60,352 nucleotides of DNA, from positions 1-60,352 of the forward strand of contig CACNSR010000016.1 of assembly GCA_902623175.1 (NCBI GenBank), read 5' to 3'. The notes beneath the pieces are model-generated. The model was not told the origin of the DNA, made no database searches, and saw nothing but the letters and a program-made list of their open reading frames with translations. The translations under genes and the position numbers were made by a program. Origin of the DNA: Halieaceae bacterium (GTDB taxonomy: Bacteria > Pseudomonadota > Gammaproteobacteria > Pseudomonadales > Halieaceae). Positions 31,485 to 42,528 of the stretch are shown one piece after another (position 1 is the first letter of the stretch; each line of letters starts with the position of its first letter).

Positions 31485-34281
31485 AGTGTCGCACCTCGCC
31501 TGGACCTTCGATATTGGTGACGCAGCGCCCGCACAAGGTCGGGTGAGCAGTGTGCTCCCCCACGTCCGGTCGACGGTGCCAACAGCGCTCGCACTTCTCA
31601 CTCGTTGAAGGCACCGCAACAATTCGCAGCGCCATACCCTCTGCCTCGTAGGCCTCAGCGGGCGCCTCGTCCAAGCTCGCCACGGTCGCCTCAGACGTAA
31701 TCAATACAAAGCGCAGCTCCTCTCCCAGACTGCGCAACCGTCCCGCCAATTCGGGCTCGGCATAGAGCGCGACATCAGCATCGAGTGAGCCACGGAGCGC
31801 GCCCTGCTCTCGGGCGAGCTCTAATGTTTTGTTCACCTGTTGCCGCACTGCCATCATATCCGACCAAAAAGCCCTCTCCATCTCATCGTCCGACGGAGCA
31901 TCTGACAGCACGTCATACCACTCAGCAAGAAAGACCGAAACGGGTCTGGGCCCGGGCAGGTTCTCCCATAGCTCATCCGCCGTGAAGCTGAGAATCGGGG
32001 CGATCCAGCGACACAGCGCTTCAGAGAGATGAAAGAGACTGGTCTGCGCCGAACGACGCGGTAACGAATCGGTACCCGTGGTGTACTGTCGATCTTTGAT
32101 GATATCGAGATAGAAGCCGCCCAATTCACCACTGCAAAAATTATGTATCCGGTGGTACACGAGGTGAAACTGATAGTCATCGTAGGCCGTCCGTAAGTCG
32201 GCCTGCAGGCCTTGCGCTTGCCCCATAATCCAGCGATCCAGCGGCAGTAACTGCTCTACCGGCAAGCAATCGGTCACCGGGTCGAAACCGGCGAGATTGG
32301 AGAGCAAAAAGCGGGCCGTATTGCGAATACGTCGGTAAGCATCGGCGGTGCGCTTGAAGATTTCGTCAGACGCCGAGATTTCATTGCGGTAATCCGCGGC
32401 GGACACATACAGTCTCAATACATCTGCGCCTAGATCCTGCATCGCCTTGCCCGCTGGAATGATATTGCCCAACGATTTCGACATCTTGCGACCGTCACCA
32501 TCAACCGTGAAACCGTGGGTCAACACCTGACGATAAGGCGCCGTGTTATGGGCGCCAATGCCAGTCAGCAGTGAGGACTGGAACCAGCCGCGGTGCTGAT
32601 CAGAGCCCTCCAGGTACAAATCGGCGGGCCAACTCAGGCCTTCACGCTCCCGCAACACGCACTCGTGCGTGACCCCGGAATCGAACCAGACATCCAGCGT
32701 GTCAGTCACTTTTTTATAGTGCGTTGCGTCGTCACCCAGCAGCTCTGCAGGGTCCAGATCAAACCAGGCGTCGATACCCCGGCTCTCCATCCGCACCGCC
32801 ACCTGCTCCATCAGAGATTGCGTGTCAGGATGAATCTCGCCAGTCGTGTTATGAACAAACAGGGCAATGGGGACGCCCCAGGTCCGCTGGCGGGAAATAC
32901 ACCAGTCGGGCCGCTCCGCCAGCATGCTATCGATCCGCGCCCGGCCCCAGTCGGGTATCCACTGCACATCCTCCACCGCGCTTTTTGCGGCAGAGAGCAA
33001 GCCGTTGCCCGTCATGCTGACGAACCATTGCGGGGTGGCGCGAAAAATAATCGGTGTCTTGTGGCGCCAACAGTGCGGGTAGCTGTGCTGGAAAGGTGCG
33101 TTACACAACAACACCTTGCGTTCATCGAGCGCCGCCACAATGTCGTCGTTGGCCTTAAAAATATGCTGGCCGGCAAATACCGGGGTGTCGGGATGGTAAA
33201 CGCCGTTGCCGCCAACGGGGTTGTACACCTCGAGCCCGTAACGCTGACCCATGTCAAAATCTTCCAGACCGTGAGCTGGCGCGGTATGCACACAACCGGT
33301 GCCTGCCTCTGTGGTCACATGCTCGCCGAGCACAATAGGCACCGCCGCCTCGCCAAAAGGCGGCATCACTAACAGCCCCTCCAGCGCCTTACCCTTGGCG
33401 CGCCCAATAATCTCGTAACTTGCCGCACCAAAGCGCTGGGCACATTCTTCCGCCAGCGCTTCGGCAACTAGGACCCGACGGCCACCGAGATCAAGCAGCA
33501 CATATTCTAGGTCAACTGACAGTGCCACCGCACGGTTGGCAGGCAAGGTCCAGGGAGTGGTGGTCCAGATGGCGAGATCGATCGGTTCGCCATCGTCACA
33601 CCCCAGCCGTGAAGCGGCCTCTCCGCGCTCAACAAAGGGGAAGGCAACATCGACCGCAGAGGATTGCTTGTCGGCGTACTCCACCTCCGCCTCTGCCAAC
33701 GCTGAACCACAGTCCAGGCACCAGTGCACGGGCTTGAAGCCGCGGTGCAAGTGCCCGCGATCAATAATTTTGGCCAGCGTGCGGACAATGTTCGCCTCAA
33801 ACTTAAAATCCATGGTCAGGTAAGGGTGCGCCCAGTCTCCGAACACGCCCATCCTCACAAAATCCGCCTTTTGGGCTTCAACCTGCTTGCTCGCGTAGTC
33901 GCGGCACTTCTGTCGGAACTCGGCTGCCGTCACCTTGTGTCCCGGCTTGCCTACTTTCCTTTCCACATTGAGCTCAATAGGCAGGCCGTGGCAGTCCCAA
34001 CCGGGGACATAGGGCGCATCAAAACCAGACAGAGTCTTGGACTTGATGATGATGTCTTTCAATATCTTGTTGATGGCATGCCCAACGTGAAGCTCACCGT
34101 TGGCGTAAGGGGGGCCGTCGTGTAGGACAAACGTTGGCTTTCCCTTTGCTTCCTCGCGCATCTGGCCATACAGATCCATCTCAGCCCACGCCTTGAGACG
34201 CTCCGGTTCGCGCTGCGCCAGATTCGCCTTCATCGGGAAATCCGTCTGGGGGAGATTCAGCGTGGCTTTGTAGTCACTCAT
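31477..34281 (-). CDS. ileS: IleS, isoleucyl-tRNA synthetase
   Basis: 934 aa class I synthetase. HIGH motif in [17 protein letters not shown] in RKMSKSLGN, and a C-terminal zinc-binding segment CERCW...CGRC typical of the bacterial type. An editing (CP1) domain lies between ([17 protein letters not shown]). It starts 3 bases after ribF and overlaps lspA, so these are tightly coupled. Confidence 0.98.
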   Translation of the reverse strand: MSDYKATLNLPQTDFPMKANLAQREPERLKAWAEMDLYGQMREEAKGKPTFVLHDGPPYANGELHVGHAINKILKDIIIKSKTLSGFDAPYVPGWDCHGLPIELNVERKVGKPGHKVTAAEFRQKCRDYASKQVEAQKADFVRMGVFGDWAHPYLTMDFKFEANIVRTLAKIIDRGHLHRGFKPVHWCLDCGSALAEAEVEYADKQSSAVDVAFPFVERGEAASRLGCDDGEPIDLAIWTTTPWTLPANRAVALSVDLEYVLLDLGGRRVLVAEALAEECAQRFGAASYEIIGRAKGKALEGLLVMPPFGEAAVPIVLGEHVTTEAGTGCVHTAPAHGLEDFDMGQRYGLEVYNPVGGNGVYHPDTPVFAGQHIFKANDDIVAALDERKVLLCNAPFQHSYPHCWRHKTPIIFRATPQWFVSMTGNGLLSAAKSAVEDVQWIPDWGRARIDSMLAERPDWCISRQRTWGVPIALFVHNTTGEIHPDTQSLMEQVAVRMESRGIDAWFDLDPAELLGDDATHYKKVTDTLDVWFDSGVTHECVLREREGLSWPADLYLEGSDQHRGWFQSSLLTGIGAHNTAPYRQVLTHGFTVDGDGRKMSKSLGNIIPAGKAMQDLGADVLRLYVSAADYRNEISASDEIFKRTADAYRRIRNTARFLLSNLAGFDPVTDCLPVEQLLPLDRWIMGQAQGLQADLRTAYDDYQFHLVYHRIHNFCSGELGGFYLDIIKDRQYTTGTDSLPRRSAQTSLFHLSEALCRWIAPILSFTADELWENLPGPRPVSVFLAEWYDVLSDAPSDDEMERAFWSDMMAVRQQVNKTLELAREQGALRGSLDADVALYAEPELAGRLRSLGEELRFVLITSEATVASLDEAPAEAYEAEGMALRIVAVPSTSEKCERCWHRRPDVGEHTAHPTLCGRCVTNIEGPGEVRHFA

Positions 34282-34284
34282 ACG

Positions 34285-35220
34285 TCATCCGTGGTCCGCT
34301 AGCCATGCCCGGGCATTGGCCTTGTCCGTCGCGATTCCTTCCTTCAAGGCATCAAGAGACGGAAATTTCTGTTCGTCGCGCAGCTTGTATCTAAACCGCA
34401 CCGTCAGCCGCTCCCCGTATAAATCGGGTGCGCCCTCCAAGACGTGCACCTCCAGTGTCGCCTCCAGGCTCTCGCCAAAAGTGGGCTTTACCCCCACATT
34501 AGCGACCCCCGGGGCATCACTAAGCCCACCACCCGATACGTTCACCGCATACACGCCGTGCAGCGGCGATCGGATACGGTGCAGCGCAATATTGGCGGTC
34601 GGTGCATCCAGCTGCCGACCCAATTTCTGCCCGTGCTGAACACGCCCGGTCATTACAAAAGGCCGGCCGAGGAGGCGCTCCGCGCTATCAAAATCTGCGT
34701 CGGCTAACGCAGCCCGAATGCGCGTGCTGCTAACCCGCTCTCCGGACTGTTCCAAAGTCGCCGTGGGGGCAACAGCATAGCCAAATTCTTCGGCCAGCGC
34801 GCGGACATAATCCAGATCACCCTCGCGGCGATTACCGAAGCGAAAGTCGTCACCAAAGGCCAGATACTGCACACCAAGCCCCTCGACAAATATCTGTTCG
34901 ACAAACTCCCGGGCGCTGAGCTGGCGCAAGCACTCGTTAAAGGGCAGGCAAAGCACATGGTCGACATGACAGGCCTCAAGTAGCGGCCATTTGTCCCGCA
35001 GTGTGGTGATCCGGGGCGGGGCTTCTAGTGGGCGCAGATACTCCCGCGGTAATGGCTCAAAGGTGACAACCGCGGTTGGGATACCCCGTGCATCCGCCTC
35101 GTGCTTGAGATGCGAGAGCACCGCCCGATGGCCAAGATGAATACCGTCAAAGGCGCCAATCGTCACCGCACAGCCGCGGTGACGGGAACACAAATTATGC
35201 CGGCCGCGGATGAGCTCCAT
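34285..35220 (-). CDS. ribF: RibF, bifunctional riboflavin kinase / FAD synthetase
   Basis: 311 aa. N-terminal FMN adenylyltransferase domain (TIGAFDGIHLGHRAVL, and SSTRIRAAL) and C-terminal riboflavin kinase domain (GRPFVMTGRVQHGQKLGRQL, DAPTANIAL). It makes FMN and FAD, the cofactors needed by the RnfD/RnfG flavoproteins among others. It lies between murJ and ileS, the usual order; rpsT, often near murJ, is not in the gap. Confidence 0.96.
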   Translation of the reverse strand: MELIRGRHNLCSRHRGCAVTIGAFDGIHLGHRAVLSHLKHEADARGIPTAVVTFEPLPREYLRPLEAPPRITTLRDKWPLLEACHVDHVLCLPFNECLRQLSAREFVEQIFVEGLGVQYLAFGDDFRFGNRREGDLDYVRALAEEFGYAVAPTATLEQSGERVSSTRIRAALADADFDSAERLLGRPFVMTGRVQHGQKLGRQLDAPTANIALHRIRSPLHGVYAVNVSGGGLSDAPGVANVGVKPTFGESLEATLEVHVLEGAPDLYGERLTVRFRYKLRDEQKFPSLDALKEGIATDKANARAWLADHG

Positions 35221-35322
35221 CCCCGTTTGTCACCCTGTCATAGAGAAAACCGCAGTATACCGCCGCACTCAGTGTAGATCAGCAGGTGCCAAGCGGCGAC
35301 TTCATGGGGATATAACCGCTTT

Positions 35323-36894
35323 TCAGCGTCGCAGATCAGCCGGACGAACGCCGCAACAGAGCAAGCTCAACCCAAAGACACCGAGACCGGCACTGCACAG
35401 GATGCCTAGTTCGAGTGCCCGCTGCCACCACAACCACTCCGCCCAAATTGCGTGATCAGGCATAAGCCAAAGCAGCACCGAAACCATCGCGACAGTCGCT
35501 GCGCCCACCTGCACCAACCATTTCATCGACAAGCTACTCTGAGGTAACACCGCGTCGCGTCGCAAGCCTCTGAAGAGCAACAACGCGTTGAGCCACGCTG
35601 ATAAGCTAGTCGCCAGCGCCAGCCCCACATGGCCAAGGTTGAGCCACCACATCAAAGGAAAAACAAAGGCGAAGTTGAGTACCATGTTAGCCACCATGGC
35701 GATGATGCCAATGCGCACCGGCGTGCGCATGTCCTCTCGTGCATAGAAGCCAGGGGCCAGCACCTTGACCAACATAAAGGCGCCCAAACCCAGCGTATAG
35801 GCACGCAAACTGGCCGCCGCCATGGTGCGATCATCACCACTGAAGGCGCCATACTGAAACAGGGTTGCCAAAAGAGGTTCTGCCAAGACGGCGAGTGCCA
35901 ATGTTGCCGGAATGGCGATCAACATTACGCTGCGAAGCGCCCAGCTGAGCGTACTGGCGAAGGCGGGGTCGTCAGCGCGGGAACGCTGATCCGACAAGGT
36001 GGGCAGAATCACCGTGGCAATAGCGATTGCAAATACGCCTAGAGGGAGTTCTGTGAGCCGGTCCGAGTAGTACAACCACGAAACGCTTCCCGAAGGCAGC
36101 AGTGATGCCAAAACGGTGTCGAGCAGTAAGTTAATCTGGCTGACCGAGACACCGAACAAGGCCGGCACCATTAGCACCATGATCCGCCTGACGCCCTCGT
36201 GCCGGGGTGCCCAGCGCGGCCTGGGCACCAGACCAATGCCCGCCAACGCCGGCACCTGAAACAAGAGCTGCGCAAAACCCGCAATCAACACGCCAAGGGC
36301 CAGCGCCACTACCGGCTCATCAAAACCGGGGGCGAACCAAAGTGCGGCAGTAATAAGGCTCAGATTCAGCAATATGGGGGTGAGTGCAGGTACGGCAAAT
36401 CGCTGGTAGCTGTTGAGTACGGCGCCGGCAAAACCCGTCAAGGAAATCAGCAACAGGTAGGGAAAGGTCAGCTTGATCAGATCCCCTGTCAGCGCCAGCT
36501 TGGCAGGATCGCGGAGAAAGCCTGGAGCAAAAATCGTCGCCACCATCGGCGATGCCATTACTGTAATGAGGGTCAGCAGTAGCAGGATACCCCCTAGCAC
36601 CCCGGCAACCCTGTCCACCAGCGCCCTTACCGCAGCCTGACCGCCGTGCTCACGCGTGTCGGCCAGTACGGGCACAAAAGCCTGCGCGAACGCACCCTCT
36701 GCGAATAGCCGCCGCAAGAAATTAGGAATCTTAAAAGCGACAAAGAACGCGTCGGCGTTGCCGTTAGCACCGATCAGATTGGCGAACACCACGTCGCGCA
36801 GCAAACCCAACACGCGGGAGAGCATGGTGGCGGAACCCACCACCGTAGAGGATTTAACCAGCGTAGGTTCCTCGGCGCTACCCGCAATCGTCAT
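35323..36894 (-). CDS. murJ: MurJ, lipid II flippase
   Basis: 523 aa MOP-superfamily protein with about 14 helices that flips lipid II across the inner membrane. Conserved N-terminus SATMLSRVLGLLRDVVFANL, then FFVAFKIPNFLRRLFAEGAF and QAFVPVLAD. Basic residues expected in the central cavity are present. It starts 24 bases after nudF. Confidence 0.96.
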   Translation of the reverse strand: MTIAGSAEEPTLVKSSTVVGSATMLSRVLGLLRDVVFANLIGANGNADAFFVAFKIPNFLRRLFAEGAFAQAFVPVLADTREHGGQAAVRALVDRVAGVLGGILLLLTLITVMASPMVATIFAPGFLRDPAKLALTGDLIKLTFPYLLLISLTGFAGAVLNSYQRFAVPALTPILLNLSLITAALWFAPGFDEPVVALALGVLIAGFAQLLFQVPALAGIGLVPRPRWAPRHEGVRRIMVLMVPALFGVSVSQINLLLDTVLASLLPSGSVSWLYYSDRLTELPLGVFAIAIATVILPTLSDQRSRADDPAFASTLSWALRSVMLIAIPATLALAVLAEPLLATLFQYGAFSGDDRTMAAASLRAYTLGLGAFMLVKVLAPGFYAREDMRTPVRIGIIAMVANMVLNFAFVFPLMWWLNLGHVGLALATSLSAWLNALLLFRGLRRDAVLPQSSLSMKWLVQVGAATVAMVSVLLWLMPDHAIWAEWLWWQRALELGILCSAGLGVFGLSLLCCGVRPADLRR

Positions 36895-36918
36895 GCTTGA
36901 ATCCCGCTCACGTGCTGA

Positions 36919-37551
36919 TCAGCCGCCGTCCGAGCGCCACCGAGCGTCCAGCCGATCTGCATGGCGCGCCAGCCACTGCAACTCGATAAGCGTGTGGCCA
37001 TTGTTGATCTCATCGCGATCTAGCATCTGCATAACCTGATCGCGAGGGAGTTGATGCACTAAAATATCCTCGTGCTCACTCTCTAGACCCTTAACGCTGC
37101 ACGGCTGGGACTGGCTCACTTCGCCAACAAACAGCCGTATCTGCTCGGAGCACGCGCCTGCGCTGGGGTAAAAGGTGGCGATGGACTCCAGGCGTCCCAA
37201 ACGGCATCCCGCTTCCTCCTCTGCCTCCCGATGGACGACATCACTGTCCGACTCGCCCGCCTCAACGATGCCCGCAACGAGCTCCAGCATCCACGGGCTG
37301 TGACCATCGCGCAGTGCGCCCACACGAAACTGTTCAATCGCCACCAGTTTATCCGTGACGGGATCCCACGGCAGCACCCCGACGGCGTCACCGCGCTGAA
37401 ACAGCTCTCGGCGAATGGGCGCAGACCAACCGCCCTCAAACAGCCGATTTCGGAGTGCCAGCGTCTCCAATGAAAAATAGCCGCTGAAGCTTTGCTCGCG
37501 TTGCTGAAGGTCCACATCCTCTGCGCCATAGCGCAGTCGGAATACGGTCAA
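36919..37551 (-). CDS. nudF: NudF-type ADP-ribose pyrophosphatase
   Basis: 210 aa Nudix hydrolase. The Nudix box runs from GIVEAGES through REAEEEAGC, fitting GX5EX7REUXEEXGU, preceded by SPWMLELVAG, the ADP-ribose pyrophosphatase pattern, and followed by a proline-poor YPSAGACSEQIRLFVGEV. It starts by ATGA overlap with pyrB. Substrate assignment is by family resemblance. Confidence 0.88.
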   Translation of the reverse strand: MTVFRLRYGAEDVDLQQREQSFSGYFSLETLALRNRLFEGGWSAPIRRELFQRGDAVGVLPWDPVTDKLVAIEQFRVGALRDGHSPWMLELVAGIVEAGESDSDVVHREAEEEAGCRLGRLESIATFYPSAGACSEQIRLFVGEVSQSQPCSVKGLESEHEDILVHQLPRDQVMQMLDRDEINNGHTLIELQWLARHADRLDARWRSDGG

Positions 37552-38570
37552 AACCGACGCTCCGTGTACCAGTTCACAGGCGCCGAATGCTGATCCACCT
37601 GATCGGCCACATCCAGAATCAACGCAAACAGCGCCATACGCACCAGTACGCCGTTGTCACTCTGGCGGAAGATAGCCAGATTGGGATTATCGTTGAGGTC
37701 GATATCGAGCTCTCTAGCACCTTCACGGGAATCTCTGGGTAAGGGATGCATGATCACTGTGTTGGGCTCACAGTTGGCCGTGTAGACGCTCTGGTTAAGC
37801 CGGAATCGCCCTCTGTACAGATCAGCTTCTTCTGGGCTGGAAAAGCGCTCTTCCTGAATCCGGGTGCTATACACGATATCGACATCAGCAATCCCGGTCT
37901 CCAGCACATCGGTTTCCAGCACTTCGTGCCCGGCCGCGCGCAGCGTCTCCACCACCGACTCCGGCATGCTGAGCGCCTCCGGCGAGACCAGACTGATGCG
38001 CAAACCCTCAAACAGCGACAGGAGTTTTGACAGCGAGTGCACAGTTCTGCCAAACCGCAGATCCCCCACCATAGCGATGCGCAGACCATCGAGCGCGCGC
38101 TGTCTGCCCGCCAGCTCCGAGCGAATCGTGTAGAGATCCAATAACGCCTGACTGGGGTGCTCATTAGCCCCATCACCACCATTAACCACCGGCACGCGAC
38201 TCGCGGACGCGAACTCCGAGACCGAACCGTCCTCGGGATGCCGCATGACGATGATGTCGGAGTAACCGCTCAGTACGCGGGCGGTGTCATACAGCGACTC
38301 ACCCTTGGCAATTGCAGAGTGCTCAAAACCGGTTGTTTCGCGCACCTCCCCGCCGAGCAGGTTAAAGGCGCTACCAAAACTGATTCGGGTCCGGGTGGAA
38401 GGCTCAAAAAACATGGAGCCAAGGATAGCGCCATCGAGTACGCGGGTGATGCGCTCACGATGCGCATAGGGTCGCGCAGCGTCGGCAACGGTGAACAATC
38501 GCTCAACATCAGCCCGCTCAAATTGACTGACGCTCAGAATATGGCTGCCGGCGAATTGCATGCACTGCAC
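37548..38570 (-). CDS. pyrB: PyrB, aspartate carbamoyltransferase catalytic subunit
   Basis: 340 aa enzyme of de novo pyrimidine synthesis. Carbamoyl-phosphate site FEPSTRTR at residues 55-62, then EHPSQALLDLYTI and the aspartate loop region; MHPLPRDSREG near the C-terminus. No pyrI regulatory gene or pyrC-like gene follows; nudF does. An alternative ATG lies three codons in. Confidence 0.95.
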   Translation of the reverse strand: MQCMQFAGSHILSVSQFERADVERLFTVADAARPYAHRERITRVLDGAILGSMFFEPSTRTRISFGSAFNLLGGEVRETTGFEHSAIAKGESLYDTARVLSGYSDIIVMRHPEDGSVSEFASASRVPVVNGGDGANEHPSQALLDLYTIRSELAGRQRALDGLRIAMVGDLRFGRTVHSLSKLLSLFEGLRISLVSPEALSMPESVVETLRAAGHEVLETDVLETGIADVDIVYSTRIQEERFSSPEEADLYRGRFRLNQSVYTANCEPNTVIMHPLPRDSREGARELDIDLNDNPNLAIFRQSDNGVLVRMALFALILDVADQVDQHSAPVNWYTERRF

Positions 38571-38600
38571 TCCACTACTACCCGGCTATTGTAGCGCCGA

Positions 38601-40043
38601 TCATCCCTCCACTGACAGCGCTCTGACCCACTCTTCCAGCTGATTCAGTGCTGTCAAGGTGGTTTCCGTCACCTCTGGACGCGCGCGCTCCTGGGCAAGT
38701 TCTGCATCAAACTGCGCCAAAGGGAAGGCCCCCTCTTGCCACTGAAGCTGACAGTGCTCGCGCCACTTTGCGGTTTCCGCATCGTTCAACGTATCGGGAA
38801 AGTTGCGGGCCCGATAACGGAACAGCATCTCCGGCAGGCGCTGATCGACAAACGGAAAACTCTGGCTGGTCAGTGCCGCGGGGTCTTCGGCAATGGCCTG
38901 ATCACAAAGACTGCGGTCTCCGTCAGTCACAAGGCCGTCATAAAGTAGCTGATCGGGATCAGACCGCTCCGGGAAACTCTGCTCCTGCCACAGATTCTGA
39001 AAACGAGAGACAAAGGCAGCGGGGTCGTTGAAGCGCGTTTCCCTCATCAGGGATAAGTGTCGTCGATGCAGGTCGCCATCTAACCCTAGCGACTCCGCCA
39101 CCTCACCCGCAACCCAGTGGGTGGGCAAAAGCACTGGCGCGCGGTTTAGACGAATAGTTTTAATCGGCGGTTTTTCAACACCCTCGGGTAGTTCTGCCTG
39201 TCGAGTGAAGAGATGCTGGCGCACGGTCTCGGCGGGCTGTTCGACAAAGTCCGGTGCTTTACCCAGATCGACGCAGATTAATTCACTGTTGTTCGTGGGA
39301 TGCCAGGCGACCGGGACGACTAATGCCAAATTGTGCCTCGCACCGCCGAAAATACCCGATACATGAACCAGCGGCGTCAGCTCGTCCAGATTCACCAGGC
39401 CACTTACCGCGCGCTTGGTGCGATGCCGGTGCAGGGTGTCAAACAAGCCCTCGTCGCAGCGCTTCAACAACTTGGCGATCTCGATGGTGGCCACCACGTC
39501 GGCCATCGCATCGTGCGCAGCACCGTGCTCAATCCCGTTGGCTGCAGTGAGATCTTCTAGTCTGAAGCTGGTGAAGCCGTTCTCTCTCAACGGCCACTCG
39601 ATCCCCGCAGGGCGCAGCGCTCTGAAGGCTCGGGTGACGTCCAGCAGATCCCAACGGCTATTACCGTTTTGCCACTCCCGACCGTAGGGGTCACGCAGGC
39701 TCCGCCATAGGGCAAAGCGAGTGATTTCATCATCAAAGCGAATCGAGTTATAGCCAATGCCGCAGGTTTTCGGATGAGCGAGCTCGTGGTGGATACGGGC
39801 GATGAAGGCCGCCTCGGGCAATCCCCGCTCCGCCGCCAGCTGCGGCGTGATCCCCGTGATCCGGATCGCGGCGGGATGCGGCAGTCGGTCGGGGGTGGGA
39901 CGCGCGTAAAGAGTCAGCGGCTCGCCAATGATCTCTAAATCAGCGTTGGTGCGAACCCCGGCAAACTGCCAAGGTCGGTCCAAAGTGACGTCAGCCCCCG
40001 AGGTTTCGTAGTCGTGCCAGTAAAAGGTCTCAGGTGAGCTCAA
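38601..40043 (-). CDS. sbcB: SbcB, exodeoxyribonuclease I
   Basis: 480 aa 3'-5' single-strand DNA exonuclease acting in mismatch repair and recombination with SSB. DEDD exonuclease motifs: FYWHDYETSG, GYNSIRFDDEITRF, and HGAAHDAMADV. The SH3-like and C-terminal helical domains follow (HVSGIFGGARHNLALVVPVA, FRYRARNFPDTLN). It overlaps the 3' end of the fumarase gene by 14 bases. Confidence 0.96.
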   Translation of the reverse strand: MSSPETFYWHDYETSGADVTLDRPWQFAGVRTNADLEIIGEPLTLYARPTPDRLPHPAAIRITGITPQLAAERGLPEAAFIARIHHELAHPKTCGIGYNSIRFDDEITRFALWRSLRDPYGREWQNGNSRWDLLDVTRAFRALRPAGIEWPLRENGFTSFRLEDLTAANGIEHGAAHDAMADVVATIEIAKLLKRCDEGLFDTLHRHRTKRAVSGLVNLDELTPLVHVSGIFGGARHNLALVVPVAWHPTNNSELICVDLGKAPDFVEQPAETVRQHLFTRQAELPEGVEKPPIKTIRLNRAPVLLPTHWVAGEVAESLGLDGDLHRRHLSLMRETRFNDPAAFVSRFQNLWQEQSFPERSDPDQLLYDGLVTDGDRSLCDQAIAEDPAALTSQSFPFVDQRLPEMLFRYRARNFPDTLNDAETAKWREHCQLQWQEGAFPLAQFDAELAQERARPEVTETTLTALNQLEEWVRALSVEG

Positions 40044-41547
40044 GCGCCCGCTCTTCGATCTGTGCCTTCCAGATCTGCGGCCCCGTCACGTGCACCGATT
40101 CACCCTGGCTGTCGACCGCGACGCTCACCGGCATATCGTGCACCGTGAAGGCGTAAATGGCTTCCATACCCAGGTCTTCAAAAGCTACCACCTCGGCTTT
40201 CGTCACCGCCTGAGAGACCAGATACGCAGCACCGCCCACCGCCATAAGATAGACCGCACCATGTTTTTTTATGGCCTGTACCGCCACTGGGCCGCGTTCC
40301 GCTTTGCCAATCATGCCGGCGAGACCTGTTTCCTGCAGAATGCAGTCGGTGAATTTGTCCATTCGGGTAGCTGTAGTGGGCCCCGCCGGGCCCACCGCTT
40401 CGTCTCTCACCGGATCAACAGGGCCCACGTAATAGATAAACTTGCCCGCCAATTCGGCCGGCAGCGATTCGCCTTGCTCAAGCATTTGGGTCATCCGCTT
40501 ATGCGCCGCGTCCCGTCCGGTGAGCATAGTGCCTGACAGCAACAGCATTTCACCGGGTTGCCAGGTATGAATTTCCTCGCGGGTCACGGTATCAAGGTTG
40601 ACGCGACGTACCGACTCACCAGGCGCCCAACTGATATCCGGCCATTGATCCACATCAGGCGGCGTCTGAAGGGCGGGTCCCTCACCGGTCAGCGTGAAGT
40701 GCGCGTGACGCGTCGCCGCGCAGTTGGGGATCATCGCCACCGGCAGCGACGCCGCGTGAGTGGGATAGTCCATGATCTTCACGTCTAATACTGTCGTCAG
40801 CCCACCTAGGCCCTGCGCGCCTATGCCCGTGCGGTTCGCCGCATCCATTATCTCAAGACGCAGTTCTTCAATGCGATTTTGTGGTCCACGGGCGCGGAGC
40901 TCGTGAATATCCACAGGCGCCATGAGGGATTCCTTGGCCAGCACCATCGCCTTTTCAGCGGTACCGCCGATCCCAATCCCGAGAATGCCAGGGGGACACC
41001 AACCCGCTCCCATGGTTGGGAGGGTCTTGGCCACCCAGTCGACGATGCTGTCCGACGGATTCAACATCACCAGCTTGGACTTATTTTCAGAGCCCCCGCC
41101 CTTCGCTGCGACGTGAACGCTGACCGTATTGCCAGGGACCAGGCGGGTATGAATCACCGCCGGAGTGTTGTCTTTGGTGTTCTGGCGACGTCCCGCGGGG
41201 TCCTCAAGAATGGAGGCGCGCAGGGTGTTATCCGGGTGGATGTAAGCGTGGCGGACACCCTGGTTGATCGTGTCCTCGAGAGACATCTCTGCCTCCCACT
41301 GCACTGACATACCGATCTCAATAAAAACGGTGACAATGCCCGTATCTTGACAGATAGGTCGATGCCCCATGGCGCACATGCGAGAGTTAATAAGAATCTG
41401 CGCCATCGCATCCTTGGCAGCAGGATTACGCTCCATTTCCCAAGCACGGTGGATGGCCTGCACAAAATCGAGAGGGTGATAGTAAGAAATGAACTGCAGC
41501 GCGTCGGCTACGCTGTCGATCAAGTCTTGCTGTTTGATCACGGTCAT
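40030..41547 (-). CDS. fumA: class I fumarate hydratase (iron-sulfur)
   Basis: 505 aa [4Fe-4S] enzyme of the TCA cycle interconverting fumarate and malate. The N-terminal domain has INSRMCAMGHRPICQDTGIV with cluster cysteines, then GGGSENKSKLVMLNPS and GWCPPGILGIGIGG. The C-terminal domain has GPTTATRMDKFTDCILQ. This oxygen-sensitive class differs from the FumC type. It lies 28 bases after the coiled-coil membrane protein gene. Confidence 0.95.
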   Translation of the reverse strand: MTVIKQQDLIDSVADALQFISYYHPLDFVQAIHRAWEMERNPAAKDAMAQILINSRMCAMGHRPICQDTGIVTVFIEIGMSVQWEAEMSLEDTINQGVRHAYIHPDNTLRASILEDPAGRRQNTKDNTPAVIHTRLVPGNTVSVHVAAKGGGSENKSKLVMLNPSDSIVDWVAKTLPTMGAGWCPPGILGIGIGGTAEKAMVLAKESLMAPVDIHELRARGPQNRIEELRLEIMDAANRTGIGAQGLGGLTTVLDVKIMDYPTHAASLPVAMIPNCAATRHAHFTLTGEGPALQTPPDVDQWPDISWAPGESVRRVNLDTVTREEIHTWQPGEMLLLSGTMLTGRDAAHKRMTQMLEQGESLPAELAGKFIYYVGPVDPVRDEAVGPAGPTTATRMDKFTDCILQETGLAGMIGKAERGPVAVQAIKKHGAVYLMAVGGAAYLVSQAVTKAEVVAFEDLGMEAIYAFTVHDMPVSVAVDSQGESVHVTGPQIWKAQIEERALELT

Positions 41548-41575
41548 TGCGACGGTGTGCCCCCGCTAACTATCT

Positions 41576-42322
41576 CTATTGCATGCCCGGCGCGTTCAGC
41601 GCCGCCATATCGGCCTCCAGCTGCGCGATATTGGCATTCACCTGCCGCCGGAACGCATTGATCGACTCGATCCACCCGGCATTACTCTCCACCTGCTTGC
41701 GCAATGCTGCGCGCTCAAGGTTCGATTTATTAAGCCCATCTGCTAAGCGCTCTACGTCGGTTTGTGCCCGCTGCGCGCTTGCCGCGAGTCTCTCCAGATC
41801 GCCCGCCACCTGTGTCAGAGCTGCCAACTCAGACTGCATCGTCGTCAGTTGTCCGGCATGCGTTGTAGTTGCGGTGTTGAGACCCGTGATCTGTTTTTCC
41901 TGTGTCACCACCGTTTTTTCGAGTTTGGTGATCTTGGCATTGCTGATCTTGCGAGCATCCCAAAGCTTTCGCACTTCGGTGTCGAGCAGGCGAAGCTGGG
42001 CACTCATCGCCGCGGCCGATTTGTTGACTGTTTCATCAGTATCTGAAAGTAGCTCCTCCAGATCGGATACGCGGGCCTCGGTGGTCTCTTGCTGGGTCTG
42101 AGACGCATCCAACAACGTCTGTAACTGCCAGGCCCAGCCGCAGGCGATACCTGCCACTGCCAGCGCGACGGCCAGTACCAGCCTCGCTGTCAGACCCATA
42201 GCCGCCTCACCGCGAGCAGCGCGGGCCGGAATCGCACCACGCGGCGCAGAAGACACCGCCTCTTCCCGATTGGCGGCAAAGGAGGGAATATCGTTCAGAT
42301 CTTCGCGCGACATCGTCGTCAC
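41576..42322 (-). CDS. membrane-anchored coiled-coil protein, unknown function
   Basis: 248 aa, not recognised. About 43 cytoplasmic residues, one transmembrane helix (LVLAVALAVAGIACGWAW, about 47-65), then about 180 residues of predicted coiled coil rich in Ala, Gln, Thr and Leu (heptads such as VSDLEELLSDTDETV, ITKLEKTVVTQEKQITGL). Such proteins often act as envelope spacers or scaffold parts. It directly precedes the class I fumarase gene, but no functional link is evident. Confidence 0.8.
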   Translation of the reverse strand: MTTMSREDLNDIPSFAANREEAVSSAPRGAIPARAARGEAAMGLTARLVLAVALAVAGIACGWAWQLQTLLDASQTQQETTEARVSDLEELLSDTDETVNKSAAAMSAQLRLLDTEVRKLWDARKISNAKITKLEKTVVTQEKQITGLNTATTTHAGQLTTMQSELAALTQVAGDLERLAASAQRAQTDVERLADGLNKSNLERAALRKQVESNAGWIESINAFRRQVNANIAQLEADMAALNAPGMQ

Positions 42323-42528
42323 TCGTTACCGGTCGCCAGAATTATATCGCTCTAGACCCACTTGGCGACGGCAGGTTGGATTATTCCCGCTCACCAATAC
42401 GGGGGCGCGACGATGCGGCTGTAGGGCCGAATGCGCCGGGTAGGGAAATGGTAGGGGTAAGCCGCACTGATTCTCCCTTCGCTGCCAGCTGCACTCTGGT
42501 GCATCGGAAGCATTCTCGCCGAGGATCG